This document shows positions 45,446 through 57,300 of a stretch of DNA of 64,000 nucleotides, one piece after another. Source of the stretch: Lepidodermella squamata (lineage: Eukaryota > Gastrotricha); assembly GCA_047495785.1 (NCBI GenBank), contig JBLDXI010000007.1:3844001-3908000 (forward strand), in the 5' to 3' direction. The translations under genes and the position numbers were made by a program. How positions within the stretch are numbered: the first letter of the stretch is position 1; every line of letters starts with the position of its first letter. The notes beneath the pieces are model-generated. The model made no database searches, was not told the origin of the DNA, and was given only the letters and a program-made list of their open reading frames with translations.

Positions 45446-46626
45446 TGTACTTGCACAAACGATTCTGCACAGAACCACTTGCACAAATTCACATGCACAA
45501 CATTTTTTGCACAAACTCAATTTTTCAAGCGAATCGGTTTGAATATGAAAATTGAAAATAAGGAATTGAAGGCAAAGCCAACTGGCATCAAAGAATGATT
45601 TCAGGCCCTTCCTTCTGAGATATTTTAACGCGTCTGGTTCGAATTTATATTACAAGGGGGAATGAGTTTCACGTTAGGACCTTCGGCAACGATTAATTTA
45701 TTAAATGAAGGCAAAATCAATCAATGAATGCTGTCATGTCCATGTCGTACCGTTTTAAGCGATCCTCCCAAAAGGCAATTGGGATAACCCATGAGGCAAT
45801 ATGCCCAAGATGGAGATATAAGATAATTGGCAGTATCTAGAAACTCCGAATATCTTCTCCTGTAGCCTAAAAAGGTTGCTCACTGATTAAATTCCTTACT
45901 CAGTTGATTGAGATATAATGAAGCTTTCCCGAAGTTCAAGTGCCAAAAGCCGACAAATAGATCATAGTTGGCAGCTGAAACTTTTGCTGAACCTTCCAGG
46001 TTCAAGATAATGATCTTAGTTCCGACTGATTAGTTTCGTCATCTGAAGCAATTGATGAGTCTAAAAAGTAAACCCAACCCCTAGTTCACATAAATCGGAT
46101 TTTATGGAGGTTGGAACAGTCTCTACGATCAACTTCTGTGGAAAAAAGGAATCCGAAATGTCAAGCTAGGTGAACCCCATACTATAACTGGAATTGAGAC
46201 TGCTGGGGTTGACATCCTTTAAGAAAATATAAATTTGAGTATTGTTTGAAATTTCCAGCCATTAATGCCGCACAATGATAATAAGTAGAGAATTTGAAAA
46301 TACCACGATTATCGGTCATCGATGTATCGTTTTGGGAAATAATTATTTTGGGAATTATTAATTTGCTTAAAAAGTGGATTTTTAGAGCAATTTCTTTTTA
46401 GGGTAACCCAATTGCCAATTGGGGCGGATTGCTCGTAACGGTACGACATCCATTTTTCTACCATTACTACTCGAGATCGTGCTGCCCTTGCTTTCAGCCT
46501 TGCTTTTAGCCGCCTTCGATACGCATTAAATGATGACATCCGCTAAGAAAATTGAGTTTGTGCAACAGGTTTTGTGCAACTGCATTTGTGCAAGTCATTT
46601 TGTGCAAAATCGGTTGTGCAAGTACA
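45446..46626. mobile_element. 1.2-kb foldback element with TTGCACAA-rich terminal inverted repeats
   Basis: The left end (TGTACTTGCACAAACGATT...) and the reverse complement of the right end (TGTACTTGCACAACCGATT...) match imperfectly for about 80 bp, each containing four TTGCACAA-like subrepeats and ending in AAACTCAATTTT. Further in, ATGTCGTACCGTT (45742-45755) recurs inverted near 46437-46450 with an adjoining CCAATTGG block. No transposase is recognisable inside (a minus ORF at 46309-46539 has no domain). Subrepeated long termini resemble foldback elements. Confidence 0.65.
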
Positions 46627-46883
46627 GGTAAATCCTTTTTATACCTATGAGATTGACAATTATTGTAGAATTTTTCGATTTTTGATCATTTCCACACAAT
46701 GGATCATTTTGATCTACGGTGGATCTGGCTGTTTTGCGCAGCGTATATCACCCTTGTCCTTTTCCTCGACACATTTTCAACAGGCCGAAATATTATGTAC
46801 CGAAAAAAGATTCGCGCAAGATCAATTTTATTCAAGGTAATTAAATAATTTTCATAGTATCACAGTTACTGCTTCGATAGTAA

Positions 46884-48548
46884 TTAATCAACACCCCCAA
46901 CATCGCCGGCATATTCCAGGGCCTGCACCTCATCGCGGTAGTGATCGATCAAGTTGACAATCTCAAGCACACGCTTCCGGTTACGCTCGATTTCCTCTTC
47001 CTCGTGAAGGCCATCGATGAGGTTCTTCTCCCAAGATCTCACCCGTGTCACGAGATCGTCCTCGCGGTTGTCTATTTTCAGCAAATGGTAGTCATGAGAC
47101 GACTGAATCGCGTTTACTACTGTGTCTTTGTCAACCAACAAATCACGCAACGCATCAGGAATATCAGCATCCAATTCGTTTTTCAACGCTTTTTCCAGGG
47201 TAACCATGCCTACCTCGAGTAGCTTCTCATTGTGTTGGTTTTCAAGATCGCGAAGCTGGGAGGTCAACGCTTGAACATTTTCAACAAACGAAGAGGTCAA
47301 ATCCTGAACGTTTCGCTCGAAATCTTTGATAGTTTCGTCTAATTGATCAACAAGTTGCAATTCGTAGCCCATCAAAGCATCCCAAAGTTTGTTAATTTCT
47401 TCACGGTAGACTTCAACTCTAGTTTCAAACAACTTGGCATCAGTTTCAACTTGCAGCTCTTCGAAAACTTTATCCTTATGCGAGTTGAATTCTTTGATGG
47501 CCAACTTGCCCAATCGATCGTTTTCAGCCTTGACTTCATTGACGCTGGCCCAAAATTCGTTTACTTCAGTCTGGCGTTTTTCGTGTTCGATGAGGCCAAG
47601 GTCGAAAATCTGTTGACAGATTGCCGAGAATTTGTCTTGGAACTGAGCCAACAATTCCGCAACGCCTGGCATTGCGTTCAATTTCTGGCCCTCGGTATCC
47701 TCCGAAAACAGCGAATGAAACAAAAACGGCCCATTGAGCAGTTCGACAAATGCAAGTCGGTGCTTTTGAAGTTCCTGCTCTTTAACCGCCTCGACATCAG
47801 CCTTCCTCGCAGCGGCTCGCTCGTCGTTAAGCATTTCCTCTACGGAAACGTAGAATTTATCCCGTGAAACCTGTTTGAATTGGTCATCCAACATTCTGTA
47901 GTCGAGATACGCCAACTGAGGAATGTGAGCTGCTACATACATTTTGTAATTTGGCGTTTCGCAGCACGGATTCCCAGCAATGTTAACGGTTCTTAGGTAT
48001 TTGAATCGTCGCAAGTAAACGAGATTCTCAAGCTTAGTCAAGTTATTGTTCCCGATGGACAAAACTTGTAAAGAGGTTTGAGCATCGAGATTTTCAATCA
48101 CCGAAATCCTGTTGTTAAATAACGATAAATCTTCGAGTTTGGTTAACTTGGACAGTCCGTCAATCTGTTGGATGTTGTTAAATGATAAGTCGAGCCATAC
48201 AAGGTTGACGAGAGCATCGAGACCTTCAATTTTTTCAATGATGTTGTTGTCAAGCTGGAGACGCACGAGATTCAGAAAAGGCCAAAGGTTGTCGATTGGC
48301 AGTATGTCTGCAATGAAAATGTTTCGTTAGTTCCGAAGGTAAATCTCACGGGCATGATGTAATTCTAGTCCAGATTTGTATAACTTACTTTTAAAATCAA
48401 GTCGAAGTGACTTGACATCCTTGAAATCGACGCCTTCTTCTTTGGCAATGCGACCAGCTTCGCCCCTTTGGCCTTGTTCTTCAATGGCCGTCTTGAGCAT
48501 CTCCTCGTCTATGACGGCCGGTTCCACTGTATCGTAAAGCCGGCTCAT
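46884..48548 (-). CDS. DRC3: Dynein regulatory complex subunit 3 (LRRC48)
   Basis: Axonemal nexin-dynein regulatory complex component of motile cilia. Exons 48548-48389 and 48307-46884, 527 residues (human 523). N-terminus EPAVIDEEMLKTAIEEQG and EAGRIAKEEGVDFKDV, then SDS22-type leucine-rich repeats (LQLDNNIIEKIEGLDALVN, WLDLSFNNIQQI, DLSLFNNRIS, VLSIGNNNLTKL), an LRR cap, and a long coiled coil to VLEIVNLIDHYRDEVQALEY. These blocks match DRC3 end to end. The ATG is 17 nt after an acceptor (TTCACTTTTAG). DZANK1 lies upstream on the same strand. Confidence 0.97.
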
Positions 48549-48565
48549 CTTTGTGCTTAAAACAC

Positions 48566-48972
48566 CTAAAAGTGAAGAGACATTTGGATGTAACAACAAG
48601 CCAATATATTAAATTCAACACCAAATCAGTAATAATTATGATCACAGCTTGTATTCCATTATTAAGTAGGCTTTGAGCCTTAAAGACACAAGATAAATGA
48701 TAAACAACAGTTAAGTATCACAGTTTCAATAATAAAAATCGCAATAAAATCATAAAAAAACCGCATTTAAAATGCATAGTAAAAACGCGACGTCAGTCAT
48801 AACTAACAACGTCAGCAGGTTATTAATCAAGTCAAGTGAATACGTCACAATCAGGAAATATTTGAAGACCTAGTGAGGTCATTCGGATATACAAGTTGAT
48901 CACAGTATAACAGAAATGTCAAGTCGTGATGAGGTTTCAGTTGTCCCAAATTGTTGAGAAATCCGGGGTGGA
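48566..48972 (-). other. DZANK1-DRC3 intergenic spacer
   Basis: About 400 nt, AT-rich, no coding evidence. No minus-strand AATAAA noticed, so it is unclear whether the two genes form one transcription unit. Confidence 0.3.
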
Positions 48973-51663
48973 TCAATCGCTGAGACCAGAATGCTTATCA
49001 GTGGACGACTTTCTTTCTTCTAAACCAGCAGCTTGAAGACGCCGATGACCCAGACTGGACGCTATCTTTTTAGCCGCCTCGGCATGACCCAAACGTTGAG
49101 CATATTCAAACGGAGTCTCACCACGGTCATTTCGCGTTTGAACATTAGCGCCGCATGTTAGCAGGGCATCCAAGGCCCTCAAAGCTGCAGCTGATGAAGT
49201 CGATAGGCGAACAGCCTCATGAAGCGGCGTATTTCCAAAGGCAGTAGCAGGGCCTCTAATACTGAGTGCGTCTTCGCCAGGTTTAGCGTACTGGCTGATG
49301 ACTGGAATACAGTCTGGGTGGCGATTGATCACCGCCAAATGAGCAAGCGACCAACCGTCACGAGATTTCATGCCTGGGTCTACATCAGATTCCGAGAAAA
49401 GTCTAGCTAGTTCGGCATGTCGACCAGCTCCGTCAACTCCTAGCTCTTTTAAGGCCAACATCGACGGTTTGCTGCTCATAGCTTCCTCTACAGCTGAAAT
49501 AGGACGGCGCCGATGGGCTGTTCCTAAAGAACGGGAAACAACTGATCCGGCAACTTTCCGACCAGCACGACGCGGGGTGGATGATACGACAAATTTTTGA
49601 TTGGTACGGCGTTTGACTCCATACAAAAGATGGTGGCTATCTGACGGTTGATCCTCTCGGAATGTATCTAAAATGTCTGCATCTGTGGTTTCCTCTTCCT
49701 CAGAAGCCGTGATCAACTCGCCGTCATCCTCAGTTGTGTTTCGGTCGTCAAGAGCTAATCGATCGATCTGCCGATTTGTTGAAACATAATCGTCAAGATC
49801 TGCGTATTTGTCGTTGTTGTTCGAGCCGTAGGCCCTACGACCCGCACTAGGGTTGCCTTTCAACCGCATTGGGTTTGACATGTCGCTGGTAGCACGACGC
49901 GGTTCGTATTTGGAATAAGCGTCCATTCCACTGCGACCACTTCGTCCACTTAGCATACTTCCACGGTCATTCCACTCTCGAATTCCCGACGAAGGAGTAA
50001 CGCCGCGACGCATGGTGTCGCGGCTTTGTAAATTGCTACGTTGGTTATGTGCATGAGGCAGGTTGAAAACCAGCCGTAAAACGAACTCATCTCCTCCGCT
50101 ATTTGTGACACGAGCTGCAAGAAGCCTGCCGAGTTGATGCGGTCCAATAGCTGCCCTAAAATCAGCTGAGCTACTTGCAAACGCCTCGAGTTGGCCGTTG
50201 ATATGCTTCAATTGTTGGCGCCAATAGCCGCGGCCAGGACTCAACGAAGTCACGGTCATGTTGCCGCTGTTATTGATGTTTGAGTCGACATCTGGTGCCT
50301 GAGGAACGTAAGCCCCTGTCTGTACGGTTTGAACAGCTTTGTTCATTTTATAAACGTAAGTATCGCCGGTCAGTCGAGCCAATGGATCAATAACTGTCGG
50401 CGTATTTGTGGCAGGAAATGTTTGGTTGAAGTAGTCGTTGCCCATTTTCCCAGTCGAAGCCATGCTGCGAGTGTCAAAATCACGGCTCGGGGCAACAGCA
50501 ACAGTTCCGCATTGAAGACAGGGGCGATTAGGACCAAGTAAATGACTCCCACACTTCGAACAGATTTGATGAGCCACGGTCGGTGCAGTCGGAAGACGAG
50601 CAGAACACCAGTCACAAAACCGTGCTCTAACGTCGTTCAATCGAGTACACGACGTGCAGCGCACGTGAGTGGTCGTACCTGGCAAAGTAGCACTTGGCTG
50701 TGGGTGGATCGTCGGCATAGGAGGGGCGCTCGTTCCCACAAAGCCAGGGCGCATGTCAGTGGGCAATGCATTTTGACACGAAAAACATCTCCCAGCTCCG
50801 ACGGGATTGTTAACCCCGCAAACAAGACATGATATCACGTTCCAGCCTCCTTGCATTCCTCCTTGAGGTACAGGAACAATAACTTGAGATGAATTAGGTG
50901 GGTGGGGAGTAGAAGGAGCTGCCGAAACGGGCAAAGCAGTCACCAGGATGCTATCGCATTCGCAAACGACACATCGCGAAGCTCCAGGAGGTAGACGGAG
51001 GCCGCATCGAGCACACGTGTATAGATGAGATACTTCTTGCGGCGCGCTTGAGGCACGATGTTGCTGAGTTTGCTGCATGGAATCCTTCATGCTAGCCCCT
51101 CTCATCGAATTTTGAGGATCCATGTTGGATGAGTTGAAGGCCTCATCGGCATATCGACTAGGGTAAGCGACCGATTTATCTTGACGTTTCTGTTGTTGCT
51201 GCTCTTCGGACCAAGCGGAGTATAAGTTTCTAGCGAATGCCTCTTTGCTGCTAGCAGGGCGTCTTCCGTGGCTGCGAGCACTCATGTCATCGATGAAGTT
51301 CAAACCATCACTGCGAGCGCTCTCTCGGCCACTCAGACCTCGTCCCTCGATCACAGTCCCCTTTATTCCAGCAACCGTGAAGTTGCGCGATGCGATAGCA
51401 CTTTCCCGTCCATCAGGCGTAACAGCCACTGCTCTGATAGTGTATTTCCCGGGAGCCAATGAAAAAGCGTTTCGGTACTTGCGAGTGCTGCGGCTTGACT
51501 CACCCGGTCTTGTTCCATCAACTGTGAAGTAAATTAACGCTCCAGGGGTGTCCGTTGAGATCTCTATTTTCGTTCCTGAGTCAACTCCACTGCGACGGCC
51601 TGATACTCCTGCGGAGTAGTTCAAGGCAATGATTTGAGGTACGGCAACAGCACCAGCTGCCAT
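48973..51663 (-). CDS. DZANK1: Double zinc ribbon and ankyrin repeat protein 1
   Basis: Single coding exon of 896 residues starting at MAAGAVAVPQII, which matches the DZANK1 family start; the ATG at 51690 is upstream of an acceptor-bounded leader and is not used. An N-terminal chitobiase-like beta domain (ISTDTPGALIYFTVDGTRP) precedes four CxxC-type zinc-ribbon modules (CARCGLRLPPGASRC, CLVCGVNNPVGAGRCFSC, CTSCTRLNDVRARFCDWC, CSKCGSHLLGPNRPCLQC), a disordered middle, and C-terminal ankyrin repeats (DGWSLAHLAVINRHPDC, FGNTPLHEAVRLSTSSA). DZANK1 works with ninein-like protein in ciliary dynein-driven transport. An intronless 2.7-kb frame is unusual here. The ATG is 34 nt after an acceptor (CTATTTTAG). 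Confidence 0.9.
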   Translation of the reverse strand: MAAGAVAVPQIIALNYSAGVSGRRSGVDSGTKIEISTDTPGALIYFTVDGTRPGESSRSTRKYRNAFSLAPGKYTIRAVAVTPDGRESAIASRNFTVAGIKGTVIEGRGLSGRESARSDGLNFIDDMSARSHGRRPASSKEAFARNLYSAWSEEQQQQKRQDKSVAYPSRYADEAFNSSNMDPQNSMRGASMKDSMQQTQQHRASSAPQEVSHLYTCARCGLRLPPGASRCVVCECDSILVTALPVSAAPSTPHPPNSSQVIVPVPQGGMQGGWNVISCLVCGVNNPVGAGRCFSCQNALPTDMRPGFVGTSAPPMPTIHPQPSATLPGTTTHVRCTSCTRLNDVRARFCDWCSARLPTAPTVAHQICSKCGSHLLGPNRPCLQCGTVAVAPSRDFDTRSMASTGKMGNDYFNQTFPATNTPTVIDPLARLTGDTYVYKMNKAVQTVQTGAYVPQAPDVDSNINNSGNMTVTSLSPGRGYWRQQLKHINGQLEAFASSSADFRAAIGPHQLGRLLAARVTNSGGDEFVLRLVFNLPHAHNQRSNLQSRDTMRRGVTPSSGIREWNDRGSMLSGRSGRSGMDAYSKYEPRRATSDMSNPMRLKGNPSAGRRAYGSNNNDKYADLDDYVSTNRQIDRLALDDRNTTEDDGELITASEEEETTDADILDTFREDQPSDSHHLLYGVKRRTNQKFVVSSTPRRAGRKVAGSVVSRSLGTAHRRRPISAVEEAMSSKPSMLALKELGVDGAGRHAELARLFSESDVDPGMKSRDGWSLAHLAVINRHPDCIPVISQYAKPGEDALSIRGPATAFGNTPLHEAVRLSTSSAAALRALDALLTCGANVQTRNDRGETPFEYAQRLGHAEAAKKIASSLGHRRLQAAGLEERKSSTDKHSGLSD

Positions 51664-51697
51664 TATTATATTATATACTTTTCTAATCAAAACTATA

Positions 51698-52597
51698 CTA
51701 AAATAGAAATTATTGCAGGGATGAAAGTGACAATTTCTTTATCATTAAACTGTATAAGACAGACGCTTTCTTTGGATGACTCAGTGGCATAACCAAAAGC
51801 TAAACCAAGAAACAATAAACAATAATAATCTTTAATTAACAAAGCGATGCATCCGTTGAGCGACTTGGACCATTGGACCATTGGAAATGCCGGACAACAA
51901 AGCGACAAGCCTTGAGCTAGACGCTGTTACTAAGGTAAATAAACGTTGTTAAGAAAAGTAAAAAATATAAATCTGAATCTAAAAAATAATTTAAGCCATA
52001 TCATATAGTATAAAAAATAAAAGGTGAAAATGAACAAAATTTTCATAGGGCGGTTTCTCATCTTTTGAGGGAGACGGCAACCGGGAGTGACGAGATCGAA
52101 GGGCGCGAACCTCTGAGGGCCGTCAGCCAGACGTCATCTGCTGTTTTTTTCTTATCTAAGCGTTTATCTTTCTATCGCTTTTCTTTGCTATTACAGTGCA
52201 ACTGCTTTTAATGAAGTTTTATGCATAATCATTGCGATAAACTTTGATTTCGCTCGTTGAAATCGGCTTAAATCGGAGTGTAAAATGCCGTAGAAAATCA
52301 CGAGCATCGAGCATCGCAACTACCGAATACCTCTGCCTGGTGCCTGTATTTATTGCGTTCATTTGCCAGTTTTGTGGTTACAACATCCATTTGAATCACA
52401 GTTATCTGTCACTATTTTATCGCCAGGCTGTAGGCTGATAATTGCGCTGCTACGTCACTAGGCTCGCGCCAAATTTTTTTGCACATTCAGTCATTACAAC
52501 CCTATATAAATAGCAATTCTATTACCATCCTGTCATTTTCGTCCTGTTAAGTAAATTATTCTCTCTACGCTAATTATAGGACATTGCTTTTTGTAAC
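51698..52597. other. Divergent promoter region between DZANK1 and PP2A
   Basis: 0.9 kb between two divergently transcribed genes. It holds TCTCATC and CGCGCC-type motifs and the PP2A TATA box; nothing coding is recognised. Confidence 0.4.
52503..52510 (+). promoter_or_regulatory. TATA box of the PP2A catalytic subunit gene
   Basis: TATATAAA 88-95 nt before the ATG. About 70 nt downstream, TAATTATAG at 52571-52579 is an acceptor 18 nt before the ATG. The stretch between a TSS near 52535 and this acceptor would be a short outron if the mRNA is trans-spliced. Confidence 0.5.
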
Positions 52598-53589
<992 letters not shown>

Positions 53590-54358
53590 AATATCGACCC
53601 TTCTTCGAACGGAATTCGTAACTCGTCGTGGTATTATAATATCTTAAAAACAACAACAAAACGTCACTAACAACAACAACAAACTCCCCGTGCGCCTTCT
53701 TTTCTCGCCCTATTTAGTTATATCGAGAGTTACTTATAATAATAAGTCAACCAATAACTTGACTTTAATTTTTTATGATGATGATGATGATTTCCTGATT
53801 TCTTAGTCAAACATCCAACAACTATTCGCGGTGGATTCGCCTAGTTGCTGAATGTGTCTTGTGTTACATATAAATATTATTGAAAATCCGAGCCGTGAAT
53901 TACGCCGGGGCAATGCTTTCGTTCGCAGCGTCCTACCTGTGCGCTCACATTATAAATATATATATGAAATGAAATTATATATATATCGTAGTCGCGAGAT
54001 GCCGTTTACTACTTATCTGTGTTAGCTTCTTTGGAACGAAACAAAAATCTAGTTGTTTTAGTACGGTTAAAAATGAAATCGCACACATGATATTTGTAAA
54101 TATTATTATTATAATTATTACCATGAGTCTGTCGTGATATAGCACAGCTAGAGTACCAGACACACAGTTTTTGTAGCGCTTGATGATCGATGATTTCTTC
54201 TTCGATATTGAATGTGTGTTTTCTTCTTCTTCTTCTCTTATTTGGACTTGATGATGACTTTTTTCTGTTGAAATATCGATATCAATAACTAAATTGCTCG
54301 CGCGATGATGTTTAAAAGTAAAGATGTGCGTACTGAAAATTTGTTTGTTTTTTCTTAG
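53590..54358 (+). other. PP2A 3' UTR and intergenic
   Basis: Contains AACAAC runs, ATGATG triplets, a short ATATAT tract (53957-53987) and no coding evidence. Probably mostly 3' UTR. Confidence 0.4.
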
Positions 54359-54377
54359 TTTTGCCTACTGTAAAATA

Positions 54378-57300
54378 ATGACGGCTGGTAACAGAATTAA
54401 AGAAATCCTCTCGTCGGTGCAGTTCAAGGTCAGGTTCATCTCCGTTGCGCCGAATATGGACCTTGTTCTCATCGTCTCGGAAGCTGAAGAGGTATACTTG
54501 ACGCCTGGTTTATATTTAACATCAGTCTCAATGGCATGTGATCGATTCAATCAAGGTGCTGGCGTATCGGTTCATTCAGAATTGGGTCAAAGTGTGGGCC
54601 TGTTCGCGGACTGCGGCGCCGCCTGGCGCGGGATCGAAAGCCACAATTATCGGCGTTGCTTGGGAACCTAACGGCAAATGTGCGTGATATTTATCGGGAA
54701 TTTCAGCTTCCTTCCGTAACGTCTCGCGCCATGAAATCAATTACTAAATGCTAAATTGGTCCCGTATTATGCTTTCCAATTTCACCCACGAATGGCGTTA
54801 ATTGCTCCGTTGGGGTGACAAGACGTGATATAAATACACAGGGCTGCCAAAAAGGAATCAAAAGCCAAATGGATATCATTTTAAAGTGAGGTTAAAAGTC
54901 AGGGAAACTAGGTGGATCTAAAGACGCAGAAAATGAGCGGTGATTATGCAGTTTTCCATATAAAATAGAGCTAAAAATACTGCTAAAATGTTTTCGCTAA
55001 ACTCGCACTAATGTACGAGTAAATAAATAATATGCGCGTAGTGATATTTCAGAGCTCGCCTGATCAAATTACGTACTAAAAGCGTTGTTGCCAGTTTGGT
55101 TTCCGTGTAAGAGTTCGATTTTAGATTTTGTTAGAATCAAATTATTCCGGCTATGGAACCACTCGCAAATTTTTGTTTGAGAATTTTGATTTTTTATCAA
55201 TGAAATTTAATCAATTTTCATTCCAGTAACTGATCGGGTCCCCCACAGAGTAAAAGGCTTCAAAGCATTATAAACCCCAAAAAGCGGTGCAAACGCCACG
55301 CAACAATAAATCGAATTGATTACAATAAAATTCTGCGTAATTTTCTGCATATAAGCTCATCATAACTTTAAGAGCCCGGCTTTTGAATTTTGGAAAATTT
55401 TCGAAAAACGACTTTTTCGACCAAATTGAGGTCTGAGCTACATTACGGAGTTTTCATGACATATGTTCCTCAAATTTTGGTGTGGAAAGCTAGAATAGCA
55501 GACCATCATGTTAGTCCATTGGTTGAAAATCAGAGGCTAAGCCTGAGCGCCTACTGGGAAGACTATTTAGTGCGTTTACCCTGCTTTGAAGCCTTCTGCT
55601 TCGTAGGGGACCCAACTGATCGATAGATATTATATTGAAAAAATCGATTTGATATTGATAAATTATGAGCACGTTATGATGTCATCTAAAATTATTTAAT
55701 TTTTTACAACTATTTTTTAGATTGTGTTGTGGGTCATTCTGATGGTACCTTAGCCTATTGCGACGTTGAATCCGGGGCAGTTTTCGTTCGAATCGAGCTC
55801 GACCTAGCCCGGTATGACGAGACCGGTCTGACCAGTGTTCGTTTTTCCAGCATTCCAGCCCCACCCTGCGATGCCCCGGGAGACTACTACGACTCGATGA
55901 CGCCACCTGGTGACTTAGTGCCAAAATACACATGTTCAAGTCTCCCTGACGAGTCTCAAGTCATTTTTCGAGCGTTGCAGCGGCATTTACTCGACAGCAA
56001 CGCCGAACGCAGTTATTTAGCGTGTTTTGGCAAGAAATTGAACATCTACCTGCTAGCGGGCGGTTTCGTGGTACTGGCTGTTGTCCAGCTGGGTGCTGAA
56101 ATTTCACCCTTGCCACTGCTGGCGTGTCTGCATAGCGACGTGCAGGCCCCTAGTGGCGATTTGATGGCGGTTTGCGAGTACAAAATGCGCAATATCAAGT
56201 CGTACTGCGTGTATCGACTCGCCAGTCCATTACTGGCGGCCAACCATCGCCACGTCCAGTTTGTAGCTCGCTCGTTGACCGATTTAATCGGGTGCCAAGT
56301 AAGTAATAAATTGTTTTTGAATATTGGAGAAAGAGTGAATAATAGTTTTTGGTTTATTCAATTTAATTTTGTTTAAGAAGTTGGCGCTAAAATGAAAATC
56401 TTGAGAGCGCTCGAGGCTCAAGCGAATTTTTTCATTTTGCATCTTAAAATTATAAAAAAACTATTTGTTTGCCCGGAAAGTAGGCTGGACATTGAAGTAG
56501 CAATATTCCATCCAAAATCCATTGAGCGAGATTTAAGCGGGTTACGATTTTATCAATACCAGATTGTTGTCATTATTTACACTGTGTGTGCCAAATGCAC
56601 CTACTAAAAACAAGGTTCCAACTCTAAATTTACGAAATTTCAAAGTCACTCGAACTAATCCCAGTTTTGACCAGTTATTTTTGGCCTACACCTCTTTCTG
56701 GTTTATTTGCACTGACGTCATCGGCCCTGGAGTCATCATGAGATTCATTGTTATCTACAAAATTATCAACTAATTATCAAGAACTCCGTCATGTATCACC
56801 GGGTCAAGTTGGGCTTGACTTGGAGAAGACGGCGAATTATGATTGAAACAATTATTCGAAAATAAAACTTTTGAATAGCTCGCATTTGGTGCCAAGTTTT
56901 GAAATTTGGTCCCGCTGAAAGATTTTCATTTACATGTAGATTTACATCAAGATATTATACATTATGGAGGACATTTTATTATCAATACTTTCGGAAAATA
57001 GTAGTAAATCGCTAGAACTTATTTAGTAATTAATTGGAAATTGGATCCATAATCAAGGCTTTATATTATTAGGAAATGGCTTCAATCGTCATCTCGCACG
57101 TAGCTGAGGGACTCGAGAGTGTCCTATTCGAGTTTTCTTCCAAAATCGACACACTCGCAACTTCGAAGAAAACTGCCAATTCAGGCCTGATTTCGACAGA
57201 TTTCATTCAATTGCTACTCTTAGGCCGCTGCTCAGCTGAAACCGAGCAATTTTTCACGCTGAATATTGGCGAAAGAGGCCTGCAACGACTGGCGAATTCA

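Noticed and set aside
45446-46626. TTGCACAA repeats as a CRISPR-like array
   Set aside because: Repeats are too short and irregular, inverted at the two ends, and the genome is eukaryotic.
49219-51532. Many small plus ORFs opposite DZANK1
   Set aside because: Complement of a single long coding exon.
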